Shown here one piece after another: positions 8,276 to 16,797 of a stretch of 64,000 nucleotides of DNA. How positions within the stretch are numbered: the first letter of the stretch is position 1; each line of letters opens with the position of its first letter. The translations under genes and the position numbers were made by a program. The notes under the pieces are model-generated. The model was not told where the DNA came from, did not search any database, and was given only the letters and a program-made list of their open reading frames with translations. The stretch lies in assembly GCA_024760545.1 (NCBI GenBank), contig CP060501.1, positions 1,711,501 through 1,775,500 of the forward strand. The letters are read 5' to 3'. This DNA comes from Nitrospira sp. (GTDB lineage: Bacteria; Nitrospirota; Nitrospiria; Nitrospirales; Nitrospiraceae).

Positions 8276-8456
8276 TATCAGACGATGAATTCCATATGAC
8301 TGAAGCGCCAACTTTCTCAACCTAGGTCATTTCCCGCTCCATAACCGCATCGCTGTCGTTAAGACCCAGCCACCGTCACGCGCGAGAGGCCCTCGCATAA
8401 ACTTTCACCTCGCCGCTCCTCAAATCGTCTCAATTTTTGCTATACTTCTCTTGATC

Positions 8457-8855
8457 ATGTCCTCAGATACCCCTAATCCTTCGCCTAATGGGCAAGACCG
8501 CCGAGAATATTACCGGATCAACGTCACGCTGCCCATTCGCCTTCAGCCTGAGACGGACGACACCGAAGGGGAGTTCACCGAGAAATCCGTCAATCTGAGC
8601 GGGGGCGGCATCGGGGTGGTGGTCGAGACACTCCACCAGGCCGGCGAGATTCTCACGTGCAGCCTGCTCCTTCCTGACCAGGTGCTCTTCAAGTCCCCCA
8701 TCGAAGTGTTGCGGCTGGTTCCCATCGCCTATCCAGGCAACACCTATCGTCTCCACGCCCGCTTCATTCGGATGACCACACAGAACCGGGAATTGCTGAT
8801 CAAATATGTCTTGCAGTTCCAACGTTATCACCTTGCCAGACACTATTCCGTCTGA
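8457..8855 (+). CDS. PilZ domain protein
   Basis: PilZ domains bind cyclic di-GMP. This 132-residue protein is essentially one PilZ domain: the arginine motif R-x3-R is present as REYYR (about residues 18-22) and the second motif as NLSGGG (about 48-53), so binding residues look intact. The open frame begins at a TTG (8451), but the ATG at 8457 is the better start. A -10-like TATACT (8441-8446) lies very close to the ATG. A second PilZ gene follows 57 bp downstream; the two may form one unit. No output domain is attached. Confidence 0.9.
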   Translation: MSSDTPNPSPNGQDRREYYRINVTLPIRLQPETDDTEGEFTEKSVNLSGGGIGVVVETLHQAGEILTCSLLLPDQVLFKSPIEVLRLVPIAYPGNTYRLHARFIRMTTQNRELLIKYVLQFQRYHLARHYSV

Positions 8856-8912
8856 CGCGATTCCGCCTAAACGTGCCCTGCCCACTCCTCTGACAGCAGC
8901 CAATCGAGTTTG

Positions 8913-9353
8913 ATGACTCCGCGTTGTCCCCACGAAAGAGGGATTCACTCGCCGGTAGAAGGCCGACTAAACTGGGCCACCGTGGAAGCCACACGCACCT
9001 ATCAACGTCACCACTACCGAGTGCCGCTTGCCGTGCAGTACCCGGTGATGTTTTCCGACGCAGAGATGATTGCTGAAGGGAAAGTCGTAAACCTCACGGT
9101 GTTCGGCTGCACAATTGAATGTACCGATACCGTACCGGAAAAGACGACGCTCCAAGTGCGGCTAATCCTGCCGGATCAAACACAGTCCCTACCGGTTGAC
9201 GAGGCCGAGGTTCGATGGGTCCAGGGTAATCGAATAGGTCTTCAGTTTCACAAAGTGGAGCGGGCGGCAGATTTTCGGTTGCACGGCTTTGTGTGGGACC
9301 GCATGCTCGAACGGCTCCGGACCATTGCTCAGGAAGGGTTTTCCACCTCCTGA
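8913..9353 (+). CDS. PilZ domain protein with relaxed second motif
   Basis: A 146-residue protein with a PilZ domain in the central part. The first motif is RHHYR (about residues 32-36); the second is NLTVFG, so the usual Ser is replaced by Thr, which may weaken cyclic di-GMP binding. The N-terminal 25 residues are a poorly conserved extension. The ATG at 8913 directly follows a TTG alternative. The 3' end overlaps the convergent flippase-like gene by 25 bp. It lies tandem with the PilZ gene ending at 8855. Confidence 0.85.
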   Translation: MTPRCPHERGIHSPVEGRLNWATVEATRTYQRHHYRVPLAVQYPVMFSDAEMIAEGKVVNLTVFGCTIECTDTVPEKTTLQVRLILPDQTQSLPVDEAEVRWVQGNRIGLQFHKVERAADFRLHGFVWDRMLERLRTIAQEGFSTS

Positions 9354-10336
9354 TCCTGAGGGATTCTGCCTTTTCCTACCATCGCCAAGCACAAGAGTCC
9401 GATGCCGATCCAGACGAGTTCGCGGAACCGTCGCAGCAATGCGAAGGTGATTCCCGTCACGTCACTGTAGCCGAACGCTTGGAGTAACAGAAGATTGCCG
9501 GCATCCTGGGCACCCAAACTGCCGGGGATAAAGAAGGACCCGCCCTTGATAAATACCGCGAGCGCCCCTATGGAGAGAGCGGACAACACACTCACCGAAC
9601 CGCCGAGTAAGTAGATGATCCCGAACACCTCCAACGATTCAGCCATCCAGCCCAAAAAGTATACCCCCATCGACGCATAAAAGGCCTTTTGATGATGGCT
9701 GTAGAAATTCCGAATCGTCTGGTCGATCGAGCGCAAGTGCTCTTCCTCTGCTTCCAGGCTCTTGATTCGCAATCCAAGTTTCTTAACGAGCGATAAGATC
9801 GACGCAAAGAGTCCCCGGTGTTGGATGAATACGAACCCTGCGATTGAACACACCAGCAGGCCGACACTCAACAGCGCCGCGGTGATCGTCTGCCCGGCTG
9901 AACTCCCGGCACCGAGAATCCAAAAGGCCAAGGCGATACCCGTGAGGATATAAAACACTTCGGCAATCGTCATCGTCGTCTTGGCAATCACAACTGAAGC
10001 GGCCCCTTCTGTCATGGGAACGTCATACTTTTTGAGCAGATAGGCCTTCAGCGGTTCGCCCCCCAGGTAGGCCGTCGGAGTGGTCATATTCACCACTTCG
10101 CCGGCGGTCCGAATCGTAAGCAGTCGCCAAAACGGAACTCCTTGTGCCGCTCGCCCCAACACCACTTTCCACCCATAGGCTTCGACGGAATACATCATGA
10201 AAGATGGGATCAGGATGGCGAGCAACGATGCCGGACCGAGTCGTGTCGCGGCCTCGTAGATATTGGCGGGGCCAATATGCCAGACAAGAAGGCTCAGAAC
10301 GATGAGGCCAAGGGCGAGTAGGATATAGCGCAACAC
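9329..10336 (-). CDS. Flippase-like integral membrane protein (TIGR00374 / LPG-synthase TM family)
   Basis: About 335 residues with eight or so membrane helices, belonging to the family of lysylphosphatidylglycerol-synthase transmembrane regions (UPF0104). Signatures include WKVVLG, TPTAYLGGEPLKAYLLK (about residues 75-91) and the late FIPGSLGAQDAGNLLLLQAFG. Proteins of this family are thought to move or modify membrane lipids or polyprenyl-linked substrates. The start is set at the GTG at 10336 because the preceding CDP-alcohol transferase ends at 10362; the longer frame would overlap it by 150 bp. It is the last gene of the phosphonate-type operon, so transport of the lipid made there is a reasonable guess. 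Confidence 0.85.
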   Translation of the reverse strand: MLRYILLALGLIVLSLLVWHIGPANIYEAATRLGPASLLAILIPSFMMYSVEAYGWKVVLGRAAQGVPFWRLLTIRTAGEVVNMTTPTAYLGGEPLKAYLLKKYDVPMTEGAASVVIAKTTMTIAEVFYILTGIALAFWILGAGSSAGQTITAALLSVGLLVCSIAGFVFIQHRGLFASILSLVKKLGLRIKSLEAEEEHLRSIDQTIRNFYSHHQKAFYASMGVYFLGWMAESLEVFGIIYLLGGSVSVLSALSIGALAVFIKGGSFFIPGSLGAQDAGNLLLLQAFGYSDVTGITFALLRRFRELVWIGIGLLCLAMVGKGRIPQDQEVENPS

Positions 10337-10361
10337 GTTAGTCGGATGGCGAACGCGGCAT

Positions 10362-11771
10362 TTATGGTCGAGGAGACGAGACGGCAGACGGGCGGATGAC
10401 CCAGACCATGGCGCCGGCAAATAGTAAGGAGCCGGCTGCCGCAAAGAGAAGAAACCAATATAGTTGATCGAACAACGCAAACCCCAGCAAGGCCGCCGAG
10501 AAATCGCGGCTGGCGACATTTTTCAGCATGACATCCGCCCAAGCCGCATGATCGGGAGTGCTCCATCCGCTGACTGCTTTGATCTTTTGCGCCTTCTCGA
10601 CAAGCAAGAATGAGATCCCGTTGCCCAAGACCGCCGCAACGCCGAGCATGAGTGGAATCCAGTCATCCTCTCGTCCGATCTGCGTCGTATACAGCCCTAC
10701 GGCGATACCCGCAAAAATCGCCATGTGAACGATGTTGTCCAGGACGATATCCAGCCAGGCGCCGAGGGGCGATTCGGTAAAGGTCAATCGCGCGACCTCA
10801 CCGTCGCAGCAATCGATGACGGCGGCCAATTGAAACAACACCGCCGCCACGATACCGGCGGTGTATGTTCCCAGCCCAAATCCCGCCGCGGCGACCAGAC
10901 CGATCAATCCGGCGAGAACGGTGATGGAATTAGGTGCGAGGCCGGCGGCGAGAAACAGGCGCGTGAACCAACGGGAGAGTTTCCGATTGAAGTACCGATC
11001 GACGAACCCTTCAAATTCCCCCTTGAGCGAATTGAACAGCTTCTTTTCAGCCCACTCCACATCAGACAAGGTTCGGACATTCTGATACCAGGTACCCCGC
11101 TTCTCTTCAGTCGCAACGACACGCACGCGACCGTCCGCTGCCGCCCGCTCGATCCACTGGCGGATTGGAGGGCTTCCTTTCTCATTAACCACATGATTCC
11201 CGGCATTCATGAGAGTCGCCGGTACGACAACCAGTTCAGCGACCCGCAGACTCGGATCGTCCAGACGAGTCGATGCAAAAGTCTTTGGGCGACCGGGCGG
11301 TACTTTCAACGGCACCCCCTGTCTAGGCTGGGCGACCACGATCGCCTGCCCTTCCCGCACGTCGCGGCGCAATTGCTCGATCAATCCGCGCGAAAACACG
11401 CTATTGACGCTCGCGACCAACGCAAAGCCATGCACCTCTGCCGCCAACGCTTCCCACGTCCGAGGGTCATCCAGCGGAAACTCTCGAATCGGCATCCACC
11501 GGACAGGAATCGTCACGCGCGGCCCTTTCCCCAATGCCTGTTTCAGCTGTTCCTCTTCGGAACCGGAGAGGACGATCAATTGGCGAATCCCCGCCCGTTG
11601 CAACGTGAGCACGGTGCGTTGAAAGAGCCCGATTCCCACGACGCTCGTCAGAGGTCCGACTTCACCGACCTCAGACCCGGCCGGTCCGCCGAAGACCCCA
11701 ACGGAAGGCAGGAGGATCGCGGTCGCCAACCCTTGGATCTCGGCTCTCCGCTGAAGAATACTCTTACTCAT
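10362..11771 (-). CDS. CDP-alcohol phosphatidyltransferase with N-terminal nucleotidyltransferase-like domain
   Basis: This 469-residue protein has two parts. Residues about 20-235 resemble a Rossmann-type nucleotidyltransferase (compare VVGIGLFQRTVLTLQRAGI), but the usual LAAGxGxR loop is absent, so this half may be inactive or divergent. Residues about 270-460 form a membrane CDP-alcohol phosphatidyltransferase with the catalytic motif D320-x2-DG-x2-AR, followed by G and D residues in GAWLDIVLDN. Such enzymes displace CMP from a CDP-activated head group or CDP-diacylglycerol. The layout recalls the fused inositol-phosphate cytidylyltransferase/synthase proteins of thermophiles. Its operon partners point to a phosphonate head group, as inference. 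Confidence 0.88.
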   Translation of the reverse strand: MSKSILQRRAEIQGLATAILLPSVGVFGGPAGSEVGEVGPLTSVVGIGLFQRTVLTLQRAGIRQLIVLSGSEEEQLKQALGKGPRVTIPVRWMPIREFPLDDPRTWEALAAEVHGFALVASVNSVFSRGLIEQLRRDVREGQAIVVAQPRQGVPLKVPPGRPKTFASTRLDDPSLRVAELVVVPATLMNAGNHVVNEKGSPPIRQWIERAAADGRVRVVATEEKRGTWYQNVRTLSDVEWAEKKLFNSLKGEFEGFVDRYFNRKLSRWFTRLFLAAGLAPNSITVLAGLIGLVAAAGFGLGTYTAGIVAAVLFQLAAVIDCCDGEVARLTFTESPLGAWLDIVLDNIVHMAIFAGIAVGLYTTQIGREDDWIPLMLGVAAVLGNGISFLLVEKAQKIKAVSGWSTPDHAAWADVMLKNVASRDFSAALLGFALFDQLYWFLLFAAAGSLLFAGAMVWVIRPSAVSSPRP

Positions 11772-11855
11772 GATTCCACATGCAATCGAACGCGCCAGTC
11801 ATCGGTCTACGATGCAGATCCCTTCTGCATCGAACATCTCATGGTGAAGACTTTC

Positions 11856-12575
11856 TCACAATTTTGGCAAAACTTCCAACTCAGCTTTTTTCACGTCTTC
11901 GATGAAATCGATCTCGGTCCAAGGCAAGCCTCCGATCTTTTCATGGCCGACCCTCACTTCCTGAAAGTACGGCAGCAGCGCGTCTTCGTATTCCATATCC
12001 CACGCACCTCGATCGATGTAGCTATGGAGCGAGGAAACGACCCGAGGCGTGTCGGCATGCCGAACCCGGAGAAATCCCACGCCTTCGCCCGCATAATCGT
12101 ATTGTTCGGGCATTTTCTTGGTCAGCGCAATCACCCGACCGCCCGCCACAACCACCATGCATTCCTCTCCCGTCTGCTTGACCGTCTCATCCATCAACAG
12201 CGCATTCTCGAAGGGCGACGATACCAGACGCCGGAGGATCTCTCGGTGAAAGAGCACATCGGCATCCATTACGATGGCATCGTCGTCGAACGCGGTTCGC
12301 GCAATCCACAGGGAGGAAATACTGCCCCGGTGAAACTGCTCATTGACCAGAAACGTGACGCCGACACCGCACGAATCGTGTTCGACCGCGGCACGAATCA
12401 TTTCCTGCTTGTATCCGACGACGATCTCCGCCCGCCGGACCCCGACGCCGGCCAGTGACTCCAGATAGCGATGCAAGAGCGACCGTCCACCGATCTCTAT
12501 CAGGCACTTGGGGCGATGTTGCGTGACCGGCCACAGCCGTTTTCCGACTCCCGCGGCCAGAATGATCGCCTTCAT
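11856..12575 (-). CDS. Nucleotidyltransferase, probably phosphonate cytidylyltransferase (PntC/LicC-like)
   Basis: The 239-residue product begins MKAIILAAGVGKRLWPVTQH and then RPKCLIEIGG, the nucleotide-binding loop and proline-lysine motif of sugar or choline-phosphate nucleotidyltransferases; an internal MDADVLF provides the metal-binding Asp pair. LicC- and PntC-type enzymes use CTP to activate phosphocholine or 2-aminoethylphosphonate. Its ATG overlaps the stop of the PhnW-like gene (ATGA), indicating translational coupling. This fits a role in making CMP-aminoethylphosphonate for the downstream CDP-alcohol transferase, but a generic NTP-transferase cannot be excluded. The open frame extends four codons further; the overlapping ATG at 12575 was preferred. 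Confidence 0.85.
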   Translation of the reverse strand: MKAIILAAGVGKRLWPVTQHRPKCLIEIGGRSLLHRYLESLAGVGVRRAEIVVGYKQEMIRAAVEHDSCGVGVTFLVNEQFHRGSISSLWIARTAFDDDAIVMDADVLFHREILRRLVSSPFENALLMDETVKQTGEECMVVVAGGRVIALTKKMPEQYDYAGEGVGFLRVRHADTPRVVSSLHSYIDRGAWDMEYEDALLPYFQEVRVGHEKIGGLPWTEIDFIEDVKKAELEVLPKL

Positions 12576-13654
12576 GCTGCCTTGCACGCCTGTTCGAAGG
12601 CATCGAGAAACCCGCCAAATTGCGCCTCGGTCAACGCTCCCATATTGGCGACACGGAAAATTTTATTTTCCAAGTTGCCTTGCCCGGCGTAGATCACATA
12701 GCCCTGCTGCTTGAGTCGATCGTGCAACGACTGGTACGAAACCCCTTCGGGCAGATGATACGCCGTAATGGTATTCGATTGTCGGTCCGCCTGGAGGAGG
12801 GCCTTCACGCCAAGCTTGGCCATTCGCTCGCGGATCATGGTCGCCATTTTCTTATACCGCTGGATGCGATTCGGGACACCTTCTTCGAGCAATTCATTCA
12901 GCGCTTCGTCGAACGCATAATACACTTGCACCGCCGGGGTAAACGGAATCGTGCCTTGGCCGTCGTTGTCGATATAATGCGTCAGATGGAGGTACCAAGA
13001 CCGTTTCGGATATGAGCGCATCTTTTCGACGAAGCCCTTCCGCACCAGCACAAACGATACGCCCGGGAATCCCTGAATGCATTTGCCGGCCGTCCCCACC
13101 ACCATGTAGATGTGCGACTTGGCGATGTCGAGCGTCTCGCCGGCCAGCGCACTCACCGCATCGAGCACAAACACGCGATTCTGATTATCGACAATTTCGG
13201 CGATCTCGTGGACGGGGTTGAGAAGCCCGGTCGTCGTCTCGTGATGCACCATCCCGACAACATGCACTTCCTGGTGCTGCCGTAAGGCAAGCAGCAGCCG
13301 TTCAGGATCCGGCCGAGCCGTCCAGTCGTACTTCAACTCGCTCACACCGAGGCGATGAAGCCCGATGATCTGAGATATCCGCTCGCCATAGACACCGTTG
13401 TTCAGGACAAGCATACGACGGCCGTGCGGGATCGACGACATTAGAGCCGCTTCGACGGCAGCCGTTCCCGACCCCGTCATGACGACAGCGACGTACTCGG
13501 ATTCAGCCCCAGGGACGAACGCCTTGAGCAGTTTGGCTTGGATACGGTGAAGCAGTTCTGAAAATTCGGCTTCGCGATGACAAATATCGGGCCTTAGCAG
13601 CGCCTGCCGTACACGCTCGGAAACGTTCACCGGCCCAGGATTCAAGAGAACCAT
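12572..13654 (-). CDS. phnW: PhnW-like 2-aminoethylphosphonate aminotransferase
   Basis: The 360-residue product belongs to the class V PLP-dependent aminotransferases. It starts LLNPGPVNVS, carries the cofactor-binding Asp in VLDAVSAL (D165) and the Schiff-base Lys in TAGKCIQGFPG (K191), a stretch very close to the ANKCIQGVPG of PhnW. PhnW interconverts phosphonoacetaldehyde and 2-aminoethylphosphonate with alanine/pyruvate. Next to a phosphonopyruvate decarboxylase it most likely works in the biosynthetic direction. It lies 78 nt downstream of the decarboxylase beta gene and is coupled to the cytidylyltransferase gene. A related alanine-glyoxylate-type aminotransferase is the alternative. 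Confidence 0.88.
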   Translation of the reverse strand: MVLLNPGPVNVSERVRQALLRPDICHREAEFSELLHRIQAKLLKAFVPGAESEYVAVVMTGSGTAAVEAALMSSIPHGRRMLVLNNGVYGERISQIIGLHRLGVSELKYDWTARPDPERLLLALRQHQEVHVVGMVHHETTTGLLNPVHEIAEIVDNQNRVFVLDAVSALAGETLDIAKSHIYMVVGTAGKCIQGFPGVSFVLVRKGFVEKMRSYPKRSWYLHLTHYIDNDGQGTIPFTPAVQVYYAFDEALNELLEEGVPNRIQRYKKMATMIRERMAKLGVKALLQADRQSNTITAYHLPEGVSYQSLHDRLKQQGYVIYAGQGNLENKIFRVANMGALTEAQFGGFLDAFEQACKAA

Positions 13655-13732
13655 TCTTCGACCCTTCCTCTTACAGAGACTGCGTCTTGCGCGAGTCGTG
13701 CACGTGCAGCGAGTACAAGCTCGTCGCGTCTA

Positions 13733-14314
13733 CTACCCCTCGATCGCCTTCATAAACCGGCGAGTAATGTCCGACGGATCATGCACGACACGGCCTGCAT
13801 CTTCCGCAAATTCATTGACCTTGATGAGCAGCATGCTGGGCCCATCCTTCTTCAGCATGTCCTTGAATTCGTAGATCAGATCATCACGGTCGAGGACCCG
13901 CTCGACATTGACATAACCTGCCGCCTTCGCCACTTTTTCCAGCGGCACCACATTGGAGATGGTGGGCTGATTGCCGGTCGTACCGTACACTTCATTGTCA
14001 AAGACCACGTGAATGAAATTCTTCGGTTTCAACGCGCCGACGGTCGCGAGTGTGCCCATGCCCATTAAGACATTTCCGTCGCCGTCAAAGGTGACGACTT
14101 GTTTATTCGGCTTTGCGAGTGCCACCCCAAGTGCGATAGCCGGAGCATTGCCCATAGAACCGATCATGTAGAAATGAGTGGGCCGATCCGCAATCTTGTG
14201 AGCCTCCCGAGAGGGAAACCCGTTGCAGATAATGACCGGCTGATCCGTCAGCAACTCCAGCAAGGCGGCCATGGCTTGCGCGCGACTGACCAAGGTGCCT
14301 TGCTCGGGCCTCAT
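13733..14314 (-). CDS. Phosphonopyruvate decarboxylase, C-terminal (TPP-binding) subunit
   Basis: About 193 residues corresponding to the C-terminal half of the thiamine-diphosphate enzyme that decarboxylates phosphonopyruvate to phosphonoacetaldehyde. The TPP/metal motif is present as DGDGN with LMGMGTLATVG following, then the VFDNEVYGTTGNQPT segment, matching single-chain Ppd enzymes. The ATG at 14314 overlaps the stop of the alpha gene (ATGA), so the two halves should be made in equal amounts. Ppd is usually one chain of about 370-400 residues; here it is two genes, as in sulfopyruvate decarboxylase ComDE. The sequence is closer to Ppd, but sulfopyruvate remains a possible substrate. Confidence 0.88.
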   Translation of the reverse strand: MRPEQGTLVSRAQAMAALLELLTDQPVIICNGFPSREAHKIADRPTHFYMIGSMGNAPAIALGVALAKPNKQVVTFDGDGNVLMGMGTLATVGALKPKNFIHVVFDNEVYGTTGNQPTISNVVPLEKVAKAAGYVNVERVLDRDDLIYEFKDMLKKDGPSMLLIKVNEFAEDAGRVVHDPSDITRRFMKAIEG

Positions 14315-14808
14315 GGGTGCAACCCCTTCACCACACCCTTCGTAATAAAAAGCGCGACCGGAATCCGCTGTGTCATAAACGTCGCCGCAACCCATCTGAA
14401 ATCTTCGATCGCTGTGTGTTCCGTCAAGGTACGGTGTGGAATCTTGACCGTATCGAGCAATTGCGGCATCACTTCGCCCATCACCAGATGCTCCGGAGCG
14501 TCCTTCCCCCCTTGGCCCCGCCATGACACAATCAGCACACAGGGTTGTTGATAAATCAGATTAAGGGAAATGAGCGCGTTCAGGGAGGTGCCGAGCCCTG
14601 AGTTCTGCATTAACACAGCCGGGGTTCTCCCCGCCATATATGCGCCCGCAGCCATGCCGACCGCTTCATCCTCCCGGACCGCAGGGACATAGAGCCGGCG
14701 GGTCATCAACTCCGCGATAATTCCTCCCAGAATCGAATCCGGCACACCGGTGAAAAAATTTACTCCCATGTCCTGCAGAGCCTGTACGAACACGTCACTC
14801 TCGATCAC
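14311..14808 (-). CDS. Phosphonopyruvate decarboxylase, N-terminal subunit
   Basis: About 165 residues matching the N-terminal pyrimidine-binding half of Ppd: it contains GVNFFTGVPDSIL near residue 15, the REDEAVGMAAG segment with the catalytic Glu that activates thiamine, and MQNSGLGTSLNAL. It would form the active site with the beta subunit encoded downstream. The start is taken as the GTG at 14808, preceded by GGGGGAG at a good distance; the open frame continues upstream to 14859. It is the first gene of the six-gene minus-strand operon. No PEP mutase gene, which would supply phosphonopyruvate, is visible in the window. Confidence 0.88.
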   Translation of the reverse strand: MIESDVFVQALQDMGVNFFTGVPDSILGGIIAELMTRRLYVPAVREDEAVGMAAGAYMAGRTPAVLMQNSGLGTSLNALISLNLIYQQPCVLIVSWRGQGGKDAPEHLVMGEVMPQLLDTVKIPHRTLTEHTAIEDFRWVAATFMTQRIPVALFITKGVVKGLHP

Positions 14809-14966
14809 TGAGCGCTCCCCCCAGAAGTAACCGGCACACGCCTGCGAAAGCCGGCGCATTATAAAATACGCCTCGGCGCCTTCTCAAGGACGATCGGCGG
14901 TTGTGTTCGCTCCAGCAGCATGCTAGCGTGAGTGCACCCGATGTGCTCTCCGATTCACCAGCGCAC

Positions 14967-15497
14967 ATGAACTGTCCCCTCCGCCTAGCAACCCGCACGT
15001 GGCCGTTGGGTGTGATGCTCACGGCCATGATCGGTGTCGGCACGACATGGGCTGTTCCCATGACCAACGACCCGAAAGGATTTCAGGATATTCCTTGGGG
15101 AGCGTCTTTGTCCTCCCGCCAGGACCTGGAAACAATCCGGACAAGCCCGCATATCGTCGAGTATTTTCCCAAGGCAGCGCCGGCAGCCTTTGCCGGAACC
15201 GAGGTGACCAGTATCCTCTATATTACGGTGGATGACCAATTCGCGCGTGTCACGATTCGGTATCAAGGGAACCACGTCCATAGGCAGGTGCTGAGCTTCT
15301 TGGAAACCCGTTTCGGGCAACTGGAGCGCGTTCCTGGGCAAATGGCACGTGGACTCACCCAACAATACAACTGGCGTGGCTCGGACACCGAAATCAATTT
15401 GACGTATCAAGCCGGTACGGAACGTGGCTACATCTTTATCGATAGTCGCACGCTCGCGCCGCGGTTCAACGACGACATTACCGATTCCGCAGAGTAG
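14967..15497 (+). CDS. Hypothetical secreted protein (paralogue A)
   Basis: A protein of about 176 residues with an N-terminal signal peptide (core LGVMLTAMIGVGTTWA). The mature domain contains NDPKGFQDIPWG, VTIRYQGN and LERVPGQ. The same arrangement (NDPNGFEGISWG, VTVRYSGK, LDRTPGQ) is found in the next gene, so the two are tandem duplicates. Predicted beta-rich and periplasmic; the function is unknown. The start at 14967 was chosen for the signal peptide; the frame is open from 14901. It is divergent from the phosphonate-type operon. Confidence 0.75.
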   Translation: MNCPLRLATRTWPLGVMLTAMIGVGTTWAVPMTNDPKGFQDIPWGASLSSRQDLETIRTSPHIVEYFPKAAPAAFAGTEVTSILYITVDDQFARVTIRYQGNHVHRQVLSFLETRFGQLERVPGQMARGLTQQYNWRGSDTEINLTYQAGTERGYIFIDSRTLAPRFNDDITDSAE

Positions 15498-15501
15498 GTC
15501 A

Positions 15502-16029
15502 ATGGACAGGCATCTTTCCGAGCGGGTCATGCCGATCACAGCAATGCTGTTCTGTCTATTGGGATTGGTGCCTACAGCATTGGGTGTGCCCATCGTGAAC
15601 GATCCCAATGGATTCGAAGGCATCTCCTGGGGGACAATCTTGTCCGAGACGGAGCGCTTCGTGAAGGTCGAGGATTCAGGTCGCGTACAGATTTACGAAC
15701 GGAGAGAGCAACCTCCCGCGCTTGGCACGACACCGGTCGATTCCATACGGTTTACCACGTTTGAGAAGAAGTTCGGTCGAGTCACGGTTCGTTACAGCGG
15801 TAAAGACACCCATGATGGAATCCTGACCTATCTTCAAGCGACGTATGGGCCGCTCGATCGAACGCCGGGACAGATCGCCGTCGGGCCGGTCAAGGTCTAT
15901 GCGTGGCAAGGTCTTCTCACTGAAGTGACGTTGCGATTCGAAAGCGGGATCGATCGCGGGATCATCTTCTTTGAAAGTCGGACGCTTCCTGAAAAACTGG
16001 CCGACGGCACTTCCACCACTGCCTTTTGA
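15502..16029 (+). CDS. Hypothetical secreted protein (paralogue B)
   Basis: A 175-residue protein with a signal peptide (core ITAMLFCLLGLVPTALG) and a mature domain homologous to the preceding gene over its full length. It starts 4 nt after the stop of paralogue A, so the pair is almost certainly co-transcribed. Conserved features are the N-terminal NDP(K/N)GF motif, the central strand pair around VT(I/V)RY and the PGQ turn. No known family is recognised. Confidence 0.75.
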   Translation: MDRHLSERVMPITAMLFCLLGLVPTALGVPIVNDPNGFEGISWGTILSETERFVKVEDSGRVQIYERREQPPALGTTPVDSIRFTTFEKKFGRVTVRYSGKDTHDGILTYLQATYGPLDRTPGQIAVGPVKVYAWQGLLTEVTLRFESGIDRGIIFFESRTLPEKLADGTSTTAF

Positions 16030-16138
16030 CGATCATCTGCTGTTCCAAGCTCGTCCCAGAATCCCCATTCATATGCGCTGGCGTCTCGACATCCGTCCCG
16101 ATTATTGAATTGATTAGGAAAATATCCTGAACGCGGCT

Positions 16139-16546
16139 ATGATGACGAGGCCTAAGATGAATAGTCGAAAATCCTACGTGCCACTGGACAGCCGTTACGC
16201 CGAACGCGTCGCTGTCACGTGTCGAGTGCGTTACGTCGGTGAGGTTCCAACACAGCCGCACCAAGGCGAAGGGCTCACCAAAAACATATCAGTTTCCGGA
16301 TGCCATGTTATCAGTGACCGCCCCGTCACGCGCGGGACATTACTGACCCTTATCATTGCCCTGCCCGATGGGTTACCGCAATTCTCGATCAAATCGGCGC
16401 ATGTTGTATGGGTCTCAGGTTGCCAGTTTTCCGTCCGATTTATGGACCTGAGTCACGACCACCGAAAACGGCTGCAAGCGTTCATCTGGAAGAGCATCTC
16501 CCACACCACCGTGAGTGATCAACGTACACGATTCCGACTTATGTAG
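16139..16546 (+). CDS. PilZ domain protein
   Basis: A 135-residue single PilZ domain. The arginine motif is RYAER (about residues 21-25) and the second motif NISVSG (about 50-55), so both cyclic di-GMP binding elements are present. There is a short basic N-terminal extension and no output domain. The start is the ATG at 16139; a second ATG follows immediately. It lies 109 bp downstream of the secreted paralogues and 251 bp upstream of another PilZ gene. Confidence 0.88.
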   Translation: MMTRPKMNSRKSYVPLDSRYAERVAVTCRVRYVGEVPTQPHQGEGLTKNISVSGCHVISDRPVTRGTLLTLIIALPDGLPQFSIKSAHVVWVSGCQFSVRFMDLSHDHRKRLQAFIWKSISHTTVSDQRTRFRLM

Positions 16547-16797
16547 TCCCTCCTCCACTGCACCCTGTCGGTTTCCCCTACTCTATAACCCGTTCAAACG
16601 GCACACCGGTTCCAAGCAACTCGTAAACTGTTTCATCGTCACGCTTGTCTTTCGAATTGATACCGACTTGTTGATTGACCGTTCATATCTCACCCCACTT
16701 CTGGATGGACGGTTACCCCTCCCCTAGGGGGAAGGCAAGGTCGGCGCTCAGCGGTAGCTTTCATCCATAACGAAGTCCCAACAGGAGGAGAGTGACT

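Noticed and set aside
10725-12458. 577-codon plus-strand open frame
   Set aside because: It lies antisense to the CDP-alcohol transferase and nucleotidyltransferase genes, has a shadow-like composition rich in Arg, Gln, His and Pro, and has no motifs.
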